Shown here piece after piece: positions 17,227 to 27,103 of a DNA stretch of 64,000 bases. Made by a program: the position numbers and the translations under genes. The stretch is from assembly GCF_002302635.1 (NCBI RefSeq), contig NZ_CP022387.1, positions 2,604,001-2,668,000 on the forward strand, in the 5' to 3' direction. Origin of the DNA: Capnocytophaga stomatis. Its GTDB lineage: Bacteria; Bacteroidota; Bacteroidia; Flavobacteriales; Flavobacteriaceae. Position 1 is the first letter of the stretch; each line of letters starts with the position of its first letter. A model generated the notes under the pieces. The model made no database searches. It saw only the letters and a program-made list of their open reading frames with translations, and was not told the DNA's origin.

Positions 17227-18126
17227 TTATTTGTTTTCAGAAGTTAATGAATTTTGTTTCACTAAAATACGTTTTACACAATTAGAGTTCTTGTCAGGTT
17301 CTATAACCACTTCATTGATGGTGGTAGTGGATTGACTTCCAAGTATTTTCAAGCTATAACAATATGAATAAAAATCATTTTGTTTGCTTGCATTAACGAT
17401 CACAATTTGATTAGGTTCATTACAGAGGTACTTACTCAAAATGTAATTATAATTTTCATTAAAAGAACCTCCATCAATAATGCTTTGCAAACGTTCTTGA
17501 ATGTCTTTGGCGATAAGAGAAAGCACATCAGAGGTATCTGATTCGCTATATTCAGGTAAAATTTCAATATGATGGATGATAGGAAAAGTCGTGTCTTCTG
17601 AGGTTAATCGAATTTCATAAACACCAGGTAATTTGTAGAAGTAAGTAGGATTTTTCTCATAAGAATCAATATCTCCTGTTTCACCAAATTCCCAACGCCA
17701 TTCTTTGGAGTACCCGTCAGCAAAAAAAGAAATATATTCATTCTGAATTGCTGTTTGTGGAGCAATGATTTTTATGGTACGAAAATCTGTAACTCGCCTA
17801 CTTTCTTTAACCGTGATGATATAACGTTGCTCAAGGGTATTGTTAATTTTTAGACGTACTTGGTATCTTCCTGCTTGTGGAAACACATAACTTCCACTTT
17901 TTTCTTTGGAAAAATCACCATTACCAAATTCCCAAAGAACCTCTTTGGCATTGGCCGTACTATCTATGAATCGGATGGGGTCTCCCAGCTCCACTTCTTT
18001 TGGAGAAACCCACGCTCGGATATCAGTTTTAATAATTGTTTTAGGACGCAGTAACCAAACTGCTCCGATAATGCTACCAACAACAATCAATATGATAATT
18101 GACCAGCGAGTAAAAATTTTATTCAT
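17227..18126 (-). CDS. tssP: T6SSiii membrane-complex protein with PKD repeats, probably TssP
   Basis: A 299-residue protein with one N-terminal membrane segment (WSIIILIVVGSIIGAVWLL) and a periplasmic body with two PKD-like beta domains: around residues 35-110 (ELGDPIRFIDSTANAKEVLWEFGNGDFS) and 115-190 (WRWEFGETGDID). The last ~100 residues have a different fold. It lies 3 bp upstream of tssR and 3 bp downstream of the preceding small gene, so it is co-translated with the rest of the membrane-complex operon. PKD-containing single-pass proteins at this place are usually annotated TssP; the letter is less certain than the role. Confidence 0.7.
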   Translation of the reverse strand: MNKIFTRWSIIILIVVGSIIGAVWLLRPKTIIKTDIRAWVSPKEVELGDPIRFIDSTANAKEVLWEFGNGDFSKEKSGSYVFPQAGRYQVRLKINNTLEQRYIITVKESRRVTDFRTIKIIAPQTAIQNEYISFFADGYSKEWRWEFGETGDIDSYEKNPTYFYKLPGVYEIRLTSEDTTFPIIHHIEILPEYSESDTSDVLSLIAKDIQERLQSIIDGGSFNENYNYILSKYLCNEPNQIVIVNASKQNDFYSYCYSLKILGSQSTTTINEVVIEPDKNSNCVKRILVKQNSLTSENK

Positions 18127-18129
18127 ATG

Positions 18130-18639
18130 CTATTGTGAGGTTAAATTATTTCTTCTACTTTCTGTATTTGATCGACAGCGTTCTAGGTCAGATTTAAATT
18201 TTTCAATATTTTGTTGAATATTCCAAAGTCTATCCCTATCAGCCATTCGAAATTCATAGAAAGTAGCTACTTGATCGAAAATTTTGTAGCGAACATCCCA
18301 TTTTTGTTGAGTATATACATTACGTACCTCTCCTATAAGAAAATTTAATTCGCGTTTTTCATATGCTGCCTTTAATTCTGGATTTATTTGTGATATTTTT
18401 TTATCAATTTGCTGTATTTTTTCCATTTGTGAATTTTGAATTTTTTTAAAATCATTTATCCGTTGGATTTGCTCCAATACAGCTTTTTTCCCTTCCAACG
18501 CCTTATAACTATTGTTTGAGAAAAATAGAATATATCCAGACAGAGTCGTGGTGGTGCAAAAAAGTATTAATACATAGAAAAAACCAATGTTTTTCTCCCG
18601 AGAGTTTGTAGTTTTGTTAGTTTCGTTTAGGATTTCCAT
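18130..18639 (-). CDS. T6SSiii single-pass envelope protein (TssO/TssQ-like)
   Basis: A 169-residue protein: a short cytoplasmic N-terminus, one membrane segment (IGFFYVLILFCTTTTLSGYILFF, about residues 18-40), then a long coiled-coil periplasmic part (KKAVLEQIQRINDFKKIQNSQMEKIQQIDKK). It has the same length and layout as its neighbour at 18665, with no obvious residue identity beyond the pattern. It sits between that gene and the PKD protein in the membrane-complex operon, so it should be one of TssO or TssQ of the Bacteroidota complex. I cannot decide which from sequence alone. Confidence 0.65.
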   Translation of the reverse strand: MEILNETNKTTNSREKNIGFFYVLILFCTTTTLSGYILFFSNNSYKALEGKKAVLEQIQRINDFKKIQNSQMEKIQQIDKKISQINPELKAAYEKRELNFLIGEVRNVYTQQKWDVRYKIFDQVATFYEFRMADRDRLWNIQQNIEKFKSDLERCRSNTESRRNNLTSQ

Positions 18640-18664
18640 ATCATTTGTGATTTCTTTTTAACAT

Positions 18665-19174
18665 TCATTTATTGCGGTCATACGTCAATCTTCCTACTTG
18701 TACCTTGCGGGTTACCGTTTTATTTTCTTCGGTACACCGGATAACATCATCTTTATAAACATTTTCTGTTTGTTTCAAAGAGTTGATAGAGTCACGAGTA
18801 CGCAAAAATTTATCCATTTCTTGGATTATGTAACTGTGTACCTGTACATCACTACTGGGAGTTTTTAGCAATGTATTAGAAATCTGTAATTTCTTTGAGG
18901 CAATATCATTCATTAAAAACGGAATGTTATTCTCTTGTACCAAATCCAATTTCTGGTAGGTTTCAAAAATTCTATCAAAATCATCACTTAGCGAAACCTG
19001 CTGATTAAAAATGTCTATGCTTTCTTTTCCCAAGGCTTGTATTTTGCTAATCTCTACCGAAGCGGTTTTGAAAAAAACAAAAAGACAAATTAAGGTGGTA
19101 CACACTAAAAACACCATATATTTGGTGAATTTCAAATGTGAAACAAAGACTTCTTTGCGATTTAATGCTTTCAT
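18665..19174 (-). CDS. tssO: T6SSiii single-pass envelope protein, TssO-like
   Basis: A 169-residue protein that opens MKALNRKEVFVSHLKF and continues with a membrane segment (MVFLVCTTLICLFVFF, about residues 20-36) and a helical periplasmic region ending in a charged tail (CTEENKTVTRKVQVGRL). The opening and the single-pass layout resemble the TssO family of the Bacteroidota T6SS membrane complex. It lies 13 bp after tssG and 25 bp before the next small envelope gene. The symbol is tentative because the two small proteins of this operon could be named the other way round. Confidence 0.6.
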   Translation of the reverse strand: MKALNRKEVFVSHLKFTKYMVFLVCTTLICLFVFFKTASVEISKIQALGKESIDIFNQQVSLSDDFDRIFETYQKLDLVQENNIPFLMNDIASKKLQISNTLLKTPSSDVQVHSYIIQEMDKFLRTRDSINSLKQTENVYKDDVIRCTEENKTVTRKVQVGRLTYDRNK

Positions 19175-19187
19175 AGATAAGTAACAT

Positions 19188-20135
19188 TTATTGTAATCTT
19201 GTTGAAAAACCTAAAATAGAGTTTCCCCCTTGTTCAGAAGCTAATGAAAAGGTGGTTTCTTGTTCATTACCTCTAATTTGTAAGTCCAATTGCGCATCAG
19301 CAGGGATAAATAAGTCTAAAAGAGAGCGAAATTGTTTTCTGATAGAACTTTCAGGGTAAATCAATTCCTTGTATTTTGAGGGAAGCCCTGATATACAAAC
19401 AGAAACTGAAGGGTATGTACTTGCAAAAGACCCTCCAATAAATGAAGTTTCACCTAAGGGTTCTGTCCCAAGTTTCCACTGATAAGAGGTACTGATATTT
19501 TGTGTCTTGATTGTATTTTCAAGAGTTACATCACATTCCAAAAAGAAAGACAAAATATGTGCTATCTGCTCCCCAGAGGTAATCCGGTAACTTTGTGATA
19601 GAAAGTTTAGTACAAAAAGAGCCTTCTCTAAAGGAATTTCCTTTAAAAATTCCCAATCGTGGACGAATAAGTTTATAAAATCAGAATGTAAATGTGGCTT
19701 CTCCAACCGTCGTTCATACAGCTGTGTAGTGATGAACATTCTGTCAATATGAAATTCAAAAGGTTTGAAAAAAAAACGAGCGTTTTTCTCTTCTTGCCTC
19801 CCAATTTCAATAGATTTAAGTATACGATCTTTTAATTGTTTTTTGTTTGAAAAGTTAGTTACATTGCTGTGAAACAATCCTTTGGGAAGGGAGTCGTATA
19901 AATCTCTTCGGTGGGTGTGGATGGCGTAGTAGGTGTCATTTTCTGTGTCTTCATACGTGATGCTATCCACTTCTTTATATGCTCCCCGTAAAGCTTTTCC
20001 TTTGCGTATAATTCGGATTTTATCTTTTTCGATGCCCTTTTCCACCATTACAGAAGCAAAAACCTCTGCTTTGTAATTCGTGTAAAGTGTATTTTTTGAG
20101 AGAAAATTTTGAATCTCGACATTCTTATTACTCAT
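19188..20135 (-). CDS. tssG: T6SS baseplate protein TssG
   Basis: A 315-residue cytoplasmic protein that forms the baseplate wedge with TssE, TssF and TssK. Supporting features are the TssG-like middle (FKPFEFHIDRMFITTQLYERR, LFVHDWEFLKEIPLEKALFVL), a C-terminal segment with PSVSVCISGLPSKYKELIYPES, and its place between tssK and the membrane-complex genes. It starts 17 bp after the tssK stop. No signal or membrane segment is present, as expected. Confidence 0.8.
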   Translation of the reverse strand: MSNKNVEIQNFLSKNTLYTNYKAEVFASVMVEKGIEKDKIRIIRKGKALRGAYKEVDSITYEDTENDTYYAIHTHRRDLYDSLPKGLFHSNVTNFSNKKQLKDRILKSIEIGRQEEKNARFFFKPFEFHIDRMFITTQLYERRLEKPHLHSDFINLFVHDWEFLKEIPLEKALFVLNFLSQSYRITSGEQIAHILSFFLECDVTLENTIKTQNISTSYQWKLGTEPLGETSFIGGSFASTYPSVSVCISGLPSKYKELIYPESSIRKQFRSLLDLFIPADAQLDLQIRGNEQETTFSLASEQGGNSILGFSTRLQ

Positions 20136-20152
20136 AAATGAAAGTATTAGTA

Positions 20153-21265
20153 TTAATCAACTGTCCAACGATTATTCTCTGTATTGGATTGTATCTGGCG
20201 TTCTGAAATAACAATCCCTTCTTTGTGCTGCCCAACAAATTCTAACTGAGAAAGCATAATTAACAATTCTCCCATAGTTTGTAACATTCCATCAATAACA
20301 AACATCGAAAGATTGATTCTGTTATGATTGTATTTATTATCGTGAATATCTTTTAGCATTTGTTCAAACGTAGCTGGTAAAATTCCGTTCCATTCGTGAA
20401 AGTATTTTAAAACTTCTTCTTTATCTTTTTTGGAGAGGAAGAAAAGTCCTGTGAGAATTGCTCCTGCGAAAGAACTTAACATTTCTGTTACCTGAAAAGG
20501 AGACAGATTGGACATCATATTTTTCCACGAAAAATTGATGGAAGACAAATGACGAAGCATTTCTTTGCAAAGAATAAACAAACTTTTTGTAATGGAGGTT
20601 TGGTTGGGTTGTGTTTGTATTTTTATAAGAATTTTTTTTAATGATTCTTCAATCAAAAACAATGCGTTAGAGAATGAAAGCATATAATCTTTTAGAGATT
20701 CGTGTGCATTCATCGTCAAGGAGGGCGGGATGTAATTTCCGTCCAATTCATATCCAGCAGTTGTCTTTTTTAGTACTCCAATCACAACGCTGAATTGAGC
20801 GTGCTCCACTTGCTCTTGATAGGGTAATACTCCTAATTGAAAAAGAGTTTTAACATATGGAAAACGTAACGGGAGTTCATTAGCATCAGGCACACCTGTC
20901 GGAACTCTTTGAAAAGGAAATACACTAAGAACAATATCCCATTTTTGTTCTGACCTTTCTTGTGATTTTTCTATGATATAGTTTAAATTGTCATTATTTG
21001 TTTCATCTATCAACAAGGGATATCCACCAGGGCAAATTCCTGAATAACTATTCAGAGAAATATGTGTTGTATTTCCTAAGTTACGGACTCGAATGTCTGT
21101 GTACGAGGCATTGCTTTTAGGTAAAATTCCATAAAAGTGATTGTAAGAAAGAGAGATGGTTTTTAAAAGACGTTCCAAAAGAAAATTTTCTGTCGCAATA
21201 AAATGCGAAGAAGAAACATTCATTCCTTGTGTCCAATTAATAGGCAAATAAGAGAAGTTTTCCAT
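20153..21265 (-). CDS. tssK: T6SS baseplate protein TssK
   Basis: A 370-residue protein linking the baseplate to the membrane complex. The start is placed at the ATG giving MENFSYLPINWTQGMNVSSSHF (base 21265); a longer in-frame opening to 21292 lacks a better start. The N-terminal pattern of a short loop, W, QGM and SSSHF is the TssK signature. A helical middle (residues ~170-320) and a C-terminal domain follow. It heads the minus-strand operon tssK-tssG-(two small proteins)-tssP-tssR and is divergent from tssE. Confidence 0.85.
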   Translation of the reverse strand: MENFSYLPINWTQGMNVSSSHFIATENFLLERLLKTISLSYNHFYGILPKSNASYTDIRVRNLGNTTHISLNSYSGICPGGYPLLIDETNNDNLNYIIEKSQERSEQKWDIVLSVFPFQRVPTGVPDANELPLRFPYVKTLFQLGVLPYQEQVEHAQFSVVIGVLKKTTAGYELDGNYIPPSLTMNAHESLKDYMLSFSNALFLIEESLKKILIKIQTQPNQTSITKSLFILCKEMLRHLSSINFSWKNMMSNLSPFQVTEMLSSFAGAILTGLFFLSKKDKEEVLKYFHEWNGILPATFEQMLKDIHDNKYNHNRINLSMFVIDGMLQTMGELLIMLSQLEFVGQHKEGIVISERQIQSNTENNRWTVD

Positions 21266-21355
21266 AATATAAAATAAGACTTTAGTGAGCAAAAATAAAA
21301 ATAATTTATAGAGAAAACAATGTTTTTACAAATTTTATTTTTGTAAAGAAAATCA

Positions 21356-21387
21356 TTCGTTTTTTTACAGATATTATTATATATTTG
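21356..21387 (+). promoter_or_regulatory. Promoter for tssE-tssF-tssN
   Basis: TATATTTG at 21380-21387 is a perfect match to the Bacteroidota -7 element. TTCG at 21356-21359, 20 bp upstream, is a one-base variant of the TTTG element. It lies 20 bp before the tssE ATG, in the 141-bp divergent gap shared with tssK. Confidence 0.55.
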
Positions 21388-21406
21388 CCAGATAAATAAT
21401 TGAGTT

Positions 21407-21862
21407 ATGTTCAATAACGAAGCAAAAAAGAATTATCAAATTCCATTAAATTTCAAGCCCTTTTTCGATGAAAAGGAAGGAAGTCTTGAAAAATGTTCCG
21501 AGATAGAATCGGTTGACCAACATATAGACCTCTTGATAATTACTTACCAAGGTGAGCATATTTTTGATAAAAACTATGGAACAGCTATATGGGAACTTGA
21601 TTTTGAGCATATTCGTTCAGTTGAAGTTTGGAAAGAAGATTTTTCTAAATATTTGTCCAACGCTATTTCACAATATGAACCACGTATATCCATTACAGAT
21701 TTTCAATTGGAAATATCGGAGTTGGTGGAAGAAGATACAATGTTTGGAAACGTTAATGTTCGTAAACGGGCTGATATTATCATAGAAGCCACTTTGAAAA
21801 GTAATGAGAGGTTTTGCCGGTTTCATTATCAGTTATTTTTAAGCCCATTATCTAAAAATTAG
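21407..21862 (+). CDS. tssE: T6SS baseplate protein TssE (gp25-like)
   Basis: A 151-residue protein, the gp25-like lysozyme-fold baseplate subunit. Residues 32-140 show the family pattern: IESVDQHIDLLIITYQGEHIFDKNYGTAIW, then YLSNAISQYEPRISITDFQLEI and a final strand region. The paired Tyr/Gly in the KNYGTAIWE segment are characteristic. It is the first gene of tssE-tssF-tssN, with a 3-bp gap to tssF. Confidence 0.88.
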   Translation: MFNNEAKKNYQIPLNFKPFFDEKEGSLEKCSEIESVDQHIDLLIITYQGEHIFDKNYGTAIWELDFEHIRSVEVWKEDFSKYLSNAISQYEPRISITDFQLEISELVEEDTMFGNVNVRKRADIIIEATLKSNERFCRFHYQLFLSPLSKN

Positions 21863-21865
21863 TTT

Positions 21866-23692
21866 ATGAGTAATCACAGAGAAAAAAAGGAGGAATTAAA
21901 AGAGAAAATGATTCGTACGGCTTTGCATTTTTGGAACATCAAGAATGTAGATAATTTAGACCCTTTGGTACGACTTCTTATTGAAGCACTCTCTGAACAG
22001 TTGTATCTACTTTCCAACGAGATGTTAGATTTGGAAAATAGGGTAATGCAACGTCTTAGTGAAGTATTACTCCCAGAATCTGTTTCCAAGGCTAAACCTG
22101 CACACGCAATCGCCTACATAGAACCTAAATGGGAAGATACCGAAACCAATACAGAAAAAGGCTTTTTCTCAAAAATACCTTTTTTGGGGAGTGAGGACCA
22201 ACATCAATATACGTTCTTTCCTGTCTGTAAAACTCTTTTGTATCAAGGAGGAATAAAAAAAGTTATCTTTAATGGAGATGTCTATGAAATTCAAAAAGAT
22301 TTAACCAAAAGAATGATTTATACAACTCCTTCTGAGAAAAAGGAGAACAAAATTTGGATAGGGCTTACTTTTGATAATCCAGTACGAGATATGAATAACT
22401 TATCTTTCTTTGTTAACTTTCCAAATACTATCAAAAAAGATGAGTATTTAAAAGCACTTCAATATGCACAATGGAGATATAAAGGGGAAAAATTACATAT
22501 GAAAAATGGGATTTACTTAAAAAATCAACAAGTAGTAGGTGAAAATACTTTAGATTATTTTTTTGAAAATCAAGAATTTAGTGTTCGTATGGATTCTCAA
22601 GCCTTGGAATACTACGCCCCACATTATTTTACGATAGAACAATCTCTTGGAGTATATAAAGAAGACTATTCTTATATGCCTATTTCTGATAACATTGGGA
22701 TTGAACAAGAAAACATTTCAAAAGACGCCACTGAAAAACTACTATGGTTGGAAATCATTTTTCCAGAGCAGTTTAATTATGAAATACTTGAAAATATTCA
22801 AATAACCATTAATGCTGTTCCTGTAGCTAATAAACGTTTGCATAGCATACAAAAAAACACCTATAAAGATTGGGGGATTATTCCTTTAGAAATGGGTGTT
22901 GGAGAATCATTTTTAGGAATGCTTTCAGTGTATGACGATAAAAATCAACTTTATACTCGTTCACACGGATTTAAAATTGAAAACGCTCAAAACACATATA
23001 CACTTCGACAAGGAGGAAGTGAATCCTTTGATAACCGAAATGCACACGATTTTTTAGTGCGATTGGAAAACTTACTTGAAGACGAAGGAAGTTTTTTCAT
23101 AATGGGTAAAAAGAATGAAGATGCTACCATAAATCTAATAAAAAGTGCGATAAAACAAATTCATCTTCAAACATCTTCTATGGAGAAAAATAACAATGCA
23201 GAACATTTGCATTATATTTTTTTGGATGAGGCTTATCAAACGAATTTTTTTGTAAAATATTGGACTACCTTGGGGAATTTGGCTAATGGAATACGAGTAA
23301 ACACCCCACTGTCACCTCAAACTCTTGGAGAACACAATTATATTGAACATTCATTTTTAGTAACTCCCTCTGTGGGAGGAACTACAACTCCGTCAGAGAG
23401 AGAACGTATCGCCCAATTTAAATATCTTTTAAACGGAAGAGGGCGTATTGTTACCAATCACGATATAAAAACATTTTGTTTGGCAGAATTTCCTGATTTA
23501 ATTGCAGATGTTCGAATCCAACACGGAGTAAGTATAGGTGCATTACCACAACAAGGACTCATACGTACCATTGATGTTCATCTTATGCCTATTTCTACCA
23601 TTGAAGATAAATCGTCTGTGATAGAACATCTTCATAAGCAATTAATAAAATATTCTCCTATGACTTTTTACTATCGAGTTTTTATAGATTAA
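21866..23692 (+). CDS. tssF: T6SS baseplate protein TssF
   Basis: A 608-residue protein, the large wedge subunit of the baseplate. The N-terminal motif DPLVRLLIEALSEQLYLLSNEMLDLENR followed by LLPESVSKAKPAHAIA is diagnostic for TssF/VasA. A C-terminal region (ERIAQFKYLLNGRGRIVTNHDIKTFC) also fits. It follows tssE by 3 bp and precedes tssN. Family length is normal. Confidence 0.9.
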   Translation: MSNHREKKEELKEKMIRTALHFWNIKNVDNLDPLVRLLIEALSEQLYLLSNEMLDLENRVMQRLSEVLLPESVSKAKPAHAIAYIEPKWEDTETNTEKGFFSKIPFLGSEDQHQYTFFPVCKTLLYQGGIKKVIFNGDVYEIQKDLTKRMIYTTPSEKKENKIWIGLTFDNPVRDMNNLSFFVNFPNTIKKDEYLKALQYAQWRYKGEKLHMKNGIYLKNQQVVGENTLDYFFENQEFSVRMDSQALEYYAPHYFTIEQSLGVYKEDYSYMPISDNIGIEQENISKDATEKLLWLEIIFPEQFNYEILENIQITINAVPVANKRLHSIQKNTYKDWGIIPLEMGVGESFLGMLSVYDDKNQLYTRSHGFKIENAQNTYTLRQGGSESFDNRNAHDFLVRLENLLEDEGSFFIMGKKNEDATINLIKSAIKQIHLQTSSMEKNNNAEHLHYIFLDEAYQTNFFVKYWTTLGNLANGIRVNTPLSPQTLGEHNYIEHSFLVTPSVGGTTTPSERERIAQFKYLLNGRGRIVTNHDIKTFCLAEFPDLIADVRIQHGVSIGALPQQGLIRTIDVHLMPISTIEDKSSVIEHLHKQLIKYSPMTFYYRVFID

Positions 23693-23722
23693 TATATCAT
23701 CTATTCAATAAAATAATTTAAA

Positions 23723-24601
23723 ATGAATACATTTTTACAAAAACTAATCACATCACAACTTATTATACCTATAGTTACTTTTTTAATTGCCATTGTTATG
23801 ATGGTTGTTGCCAAGAAACAGCAATTATTAAGTGATAAAAAAGCCGTTTTATATATCCTTTTGACAGGTGTAATGTTTAGTTCTTTGGGAGTTTTAGGAT
23901 ATTTACAAGTAGATTTTATGCCCTATGGATACATAGGTCTTCAAATCTTTTATCTGATATTGGGATATTTTAATTATCAACTATTATTTGTTTACTTCAA
24001 AAACTTAAAGAGAGATTTTTTTGGAAGAGTAGCATTGATATTGCTCATACAAATTATTCTTAGCGGTTCCATTTTTTCTTTTTTGTTTAATTTGGTAAAC
24101 GACTTCAAATATGGAGTTTGGGCAAGTACCTGTCTACTTTCTCTGTTGGTTCTTCCCCTTTTTGTACATACTGTAAGTACATATTTAAAAATTCCTGTTG
24201 AAATCTATAAAATGAAAATATACAATCCAAATCAGAAAGGAGTTCTCATTCCTCCTATAGGAAATGAAGGATTATTGGTTTATGAAATAGAAATTTATAA
24301 AAACTCTCACGATAGTGAACCTACTCGCTTGAAAGCAAAATCAACAAAAGATATGATTTTTGGAGATTGGTTTGAGCTTATTCTATCAGATTATAACGGC
24401 AGAAAATTTTCTGCTCCCATTGAGTATTATGATACAGAGAATCCTTATGGGTGGATTTTCTATACCAAGCCTTCTTTTTTCTTACCACGTAAATATATTG
24501 ACCCAGATTTGTCTTTTAGAGAAAATAAATTATCTGAAAAACACGTTATAGTGTCTAAGCGAGTTCGTAAAAAAGAAGAAGTCGAAGAAACTCTTTTGTA
24601 G
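23723..24601 (+). CDS. tssN: T6SSiii polytopic membrane protein TssN
   Basis: A 292-residue protein with about five membrane segments in the first 165 residues (for example IIPIVTFLIAIVMMVVA, AVLYILLTGVMFSSLGVLGYL, VALILLIQIILSGSIFSFLF), then a cytoplasmic C-terminal part rich in Lys/Glu. TssN is specific to Bacteroidota T6SS and connects the membrane complex to the baseplate. Position after tssF and the topology support the call. The gene ends in a bidirectional terminator shared with tssH. Confidence 0.85.
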   Translation: MNTFLQKLITSQLIIPIVTFLIAIVMMVVAKKQQLLSDKKAVLYILLTGVMFSSLGVLGYLQVDFMPYGYIGLQIFYLILGYFNYQLLFVYFKNLKRDFFGRVALILLIQIILSGSIFSFLFNLVNDFKYGVWASTCLLSLLVLPLFVHTVSTYLKIPVEIYKMKIYNPNQKGVLIPPIGNEGLLVYEIEIYKNSHDSEPTRLKAKSTKDMIFGDWFELILSDYNGRKFSAPIEYYDTENPYGWIFYTKPSFFLPRKYIDPDLSFRENKLSEKHVIVSKRVRKKEEVEETLL

Positions 24602-24620
24602 GTGTTTTTTTAACACCTAC
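24598..24620. terminator. Bidirectional terminator between tssN and tssH
   Basis: A perfect 9-bp stem, GTAGGTGTT (24598-24606) with AACACCTAC (24612-24620), loop of five bases. It is flanked by T/A runs on both sides and serves the two convergent genes. It includes the tssN stop codon. Confidence 0.85.
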
Positions 24621-24628
24621 AAAAATAT

Positions 24629-27103
24629 TTACACTTCCCAGATTAATTCTCCATCGACCAATTTTCCTTTAAGTGATTGTCCTTTTTTTAATTCTCCTAA
24701 GAGAATCATTTTTGATATAGGTCTTCTGAGATAGTTACGGATGGTTCCTGCCACCTGACGAGCTCCATATTTAGGGACAAAACCTTTAAAAGCAAGCATT
24801 TTTTTTGCTTCATCTGTGAGTTCAATATCCATATCTTGTGCTTGTAACAGTTTACGGAATCCTTTAAATTGGATTTCAAAAATTTTCAGTAACATTTCTT
24901 CTTTAATAGGCGAGAAAGGCACTATCTCGGACAGACGAGCCAAAAATTCAGGACGAAAGTAACTTGCCATTATTTCCATCATCTGTATGGTTGTTGGTAG
25001 CCTTCCTTCTGTCATTTCTTTAGCTATCCACTCGCTCCCTACATTTGAAGTGAAAATAACAATAGCGTTGGAAAAATCTCCTTCTTTTCCTAATCGGTCG
25101 TGAAGTTTTCCCTCGTCCATTATTTGAAGAAAAATATCATATACCGAAGAATGAGCTTTTTCTATTTCGTCAAAAAGAACTACTGAATAAGGTTGTTGCC
25201 TGATTTTATTAACCAAAAGCCCTCCCTCTTCGTACCCCACATATCCGGGAGGAGCTCCATAAAGTAGTGCCGCTGAGTGCTCTTCTTTAAATTCAGACAT
25301 ATCAAAACGAATCATTGCTTTTTCATCATTAAACAATGCTTCGGCTAAGGACTTTGTAAGCTCAGTTTTTCCTGTTCCTGTCGGACCTAAAAAGAAAAAA
25401 GAACCAATGGGTTGTCCTTGTTTATTCATTCCACTTCGGGATTCCAATATAGCATCAACCAACGATTTAATAGCGTGGTTTTGACCCACTACTCTTTTTT
25501 GCAATTGATTCTCCATATTGAGTAGTTTTTCCTTTTCTCCTTCTTGAATTTTCCCCACAGGAATATTTGTTTTAGCTGCTACCACGCACGCAAGGTGTTC
25601 TTCTTCTACTTGTTTTATTGGATTTTTGGTAAAATAGAGCAACCTATCAGCCATCTGATTTAGGGTGTCAAAAATAACAGTAGCAGGAGTGTTTTCATCT
25701 AATTTGGCTTCTTGGGTAATATACCCTTGCATTATAGGGTTTAGATGTGAAGGAAAATCCTTCCAAAGTGATGATATTTCATCAAGAAACTCTTCCTCAG
25801 AAAGTTCGGTTCGTTTTTCTTCTAAAACACTCAGTTTGTTTAACAGTAAAAGATGGTCTGAAACAGCTGTTTCATTGGTCATTTTTACTGCCGACATAGT
25901 TCTATCAAGTAAATCAATAGCGGAATCGGGTAATCGACGGTCTTTAACATAGCGTTTTGCCATTAAGACACATTTTGTCAAGGCTTCATCACTTACTTCC
26001 AACTGGTGAAAATCCCTATATTTTTCACGTACAAATTGTACCATTGAAGTGGCACTATCAGTGGAGGGTTCTTCAATTTGAAGCACTTCAAACCGGCGAC
26101 TGAAAGCGTGGTCAGGTTCAATAAGTTTTCGATATTCGTCAATCGTTGTTGCTCCGATAACAGTCAGGTTTCCCTTAGAAAGTTCAGGTTTTAATATATT
26201 CGCAGCTCCTGCGTTGCCCTGTTTGGGGTCTAATAGTGTGTGTATTTCATCAATAAATAAAATCACTCTATCTATTTGGCGGAGTTCTTTGATGATGTTT
26301 TTAAGTCGGTCTTCAATCTCTCCTTTGTAGGTTGCTCCTGCAATTAAAGCTCCATTATCAAGCTCCCAAATAGTAGTGCCAGCCAAAAATGAAGGAACTT
26401 TTTCATTGATAATATCATAAGCGAGCCCCTCTACCATTGCCGTTTTACCTACTCCCGAATCTCCTATAATCATTACATTGGGTTTGCTATGCCTACCTAA
26501 TATTTCCAACATTTGCCGATTTTCTTTATTTCGACAAACAATTGGAAAAATTTTATTCTCACGCACTAAAGAGGTTTTATCTATACAATATTTTAAAAGA
26601 TTGGTAAGAGGTTTACTTGCTTTTCCACTTATTTCTTGCCCTTCTGCTTGATGTAGTGAGTGTAACTGTAGATTGTCGCCTTGGAGGAAAAAATCTAAAA
26701 TTTCTTTTTCTCGTATTGGAAATGACTTTAATTGATCAGTGGAAAAACCTACCTCAGGCTTGGCTATAGCTCCTAAGGTACAGATAGGGTTTATCTGTAA
26801 TAAACCTAATTTGAGTCGTATATTATCGGCTTCTTCAAAAACTTTGTGGATTTTTTCATTCGGTTCTATCTCAGTGACTCCTGCAAATTTTTCACAATCT
26901 TCTATACGAATCTCAGCCCATTCTTCCAAAAACGAAGCGTCTTTTCCTAATGCAGTGACAAAACTCCCTATTCCTACCTCTTTGTGAAGAAGAGCTTTTA
27001 GTAAATGAGCTGGAGTATAATGTTTATTACCAAACTCACGAGCGATTGATTTAGCTATTTTGATAGCTGATTGAACGGATTCATCTAAGTTTAAAAATTC
27101 CAT
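24629..27103 (-). CDS. tssH: T6SS sheath-recycling ATPase TssH (ClpV)
   Basis: An 824-residue AAA+ disaggregase of the ClpB type that disassembles contracted TssBC sheaths. It has a ClpN-like domain (residues ~1-140), Walker A1 GDSGVGKTA at 214-222 with Walker B1 ILFIDEIHTLL, a middle region, Walker A2 GPTGTGKTE (~575) with Walker B2 VVLFDEIEKAH, and a C-terminal small domain (FVPKYGARQVAGTIRNYL). The middle coiled-coil domain is short compared with ClpB (824 against roughly 860 residues), typical of ClpV. It is the only T6SS gene on this side and stands alone. An upstream CAAATATA (27312-27319, TATATTTG on the minus strand) could be its promoter, although it is about 210 bp away. Confidence 0.92.
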   Translation of the reverse strand: MEFLNLDESVQSAIKIAKSIAREFGNKHYTPAHLLKALLHKEVGIGSFVTALGKDASFLEEWAEIRIEDCEKFAGVTEIEPNEKIHKVFEEADNIRLKLGLLQINPICTLGAIAKPEVGFSTDQLKSFPIREKEILDFFLQGDNLQLHSLHQAEGQEISGKASKPLTNLLKYCIDKTSLVRENKIFPIVCRNKENRQMLEILGRHSKPNVMIIGDSGVGKTAMVEGLAYDIINEKVPSFLAGTTIWELDNGALIAGATYKGEIEDRLKNIIKELRQIDRVILFIDEIHTLLDPKQGNAGAANILKPELSKGNLTVIGATTIDEYRKLIEPDHAFSRRFEVLQIEEPSTDSATSMVQFVREKYRDFHQLEVSDEALTKCVLMAKRYVKDRRLPDSAIDLLDRTMSAVKMTNETAVSDHLLLLNKLSVLEEKRTELSEEEFLDEISSLWKDFPSHLNPIMQGYITQEAKLDENTPATVIFDTLNQMADRLLYFTKNPIKQVEEEHLACVVAAKTNIPVGKIQEGEKEKLLNMENQLQKRVVGQNHAIKSLVDAILESRSGMNKQGQPIGSFFFLGPTGTGKTELTKSLAEALFNDEKAMIRFDMSEFKEEHSAALLYGAPPGYVGYEEGGLLVNKIRQQPYSVVLFDEIEKAHSSVYDIFLQIMDEGKLHDRLGKEGDFSNAIVIFTSNVGSEWIAKEMTEGRLPTTIQMMEIMASYFRPEFLARLSEIVPFSPIKEEMLLKIFEIQFKGFRKLLQAQDMDIELTDEAKKMLAFKGFVPKYGARQVAGTIRNYLRRPISKMILLGELKKGQSLKGKLVDGELIWEV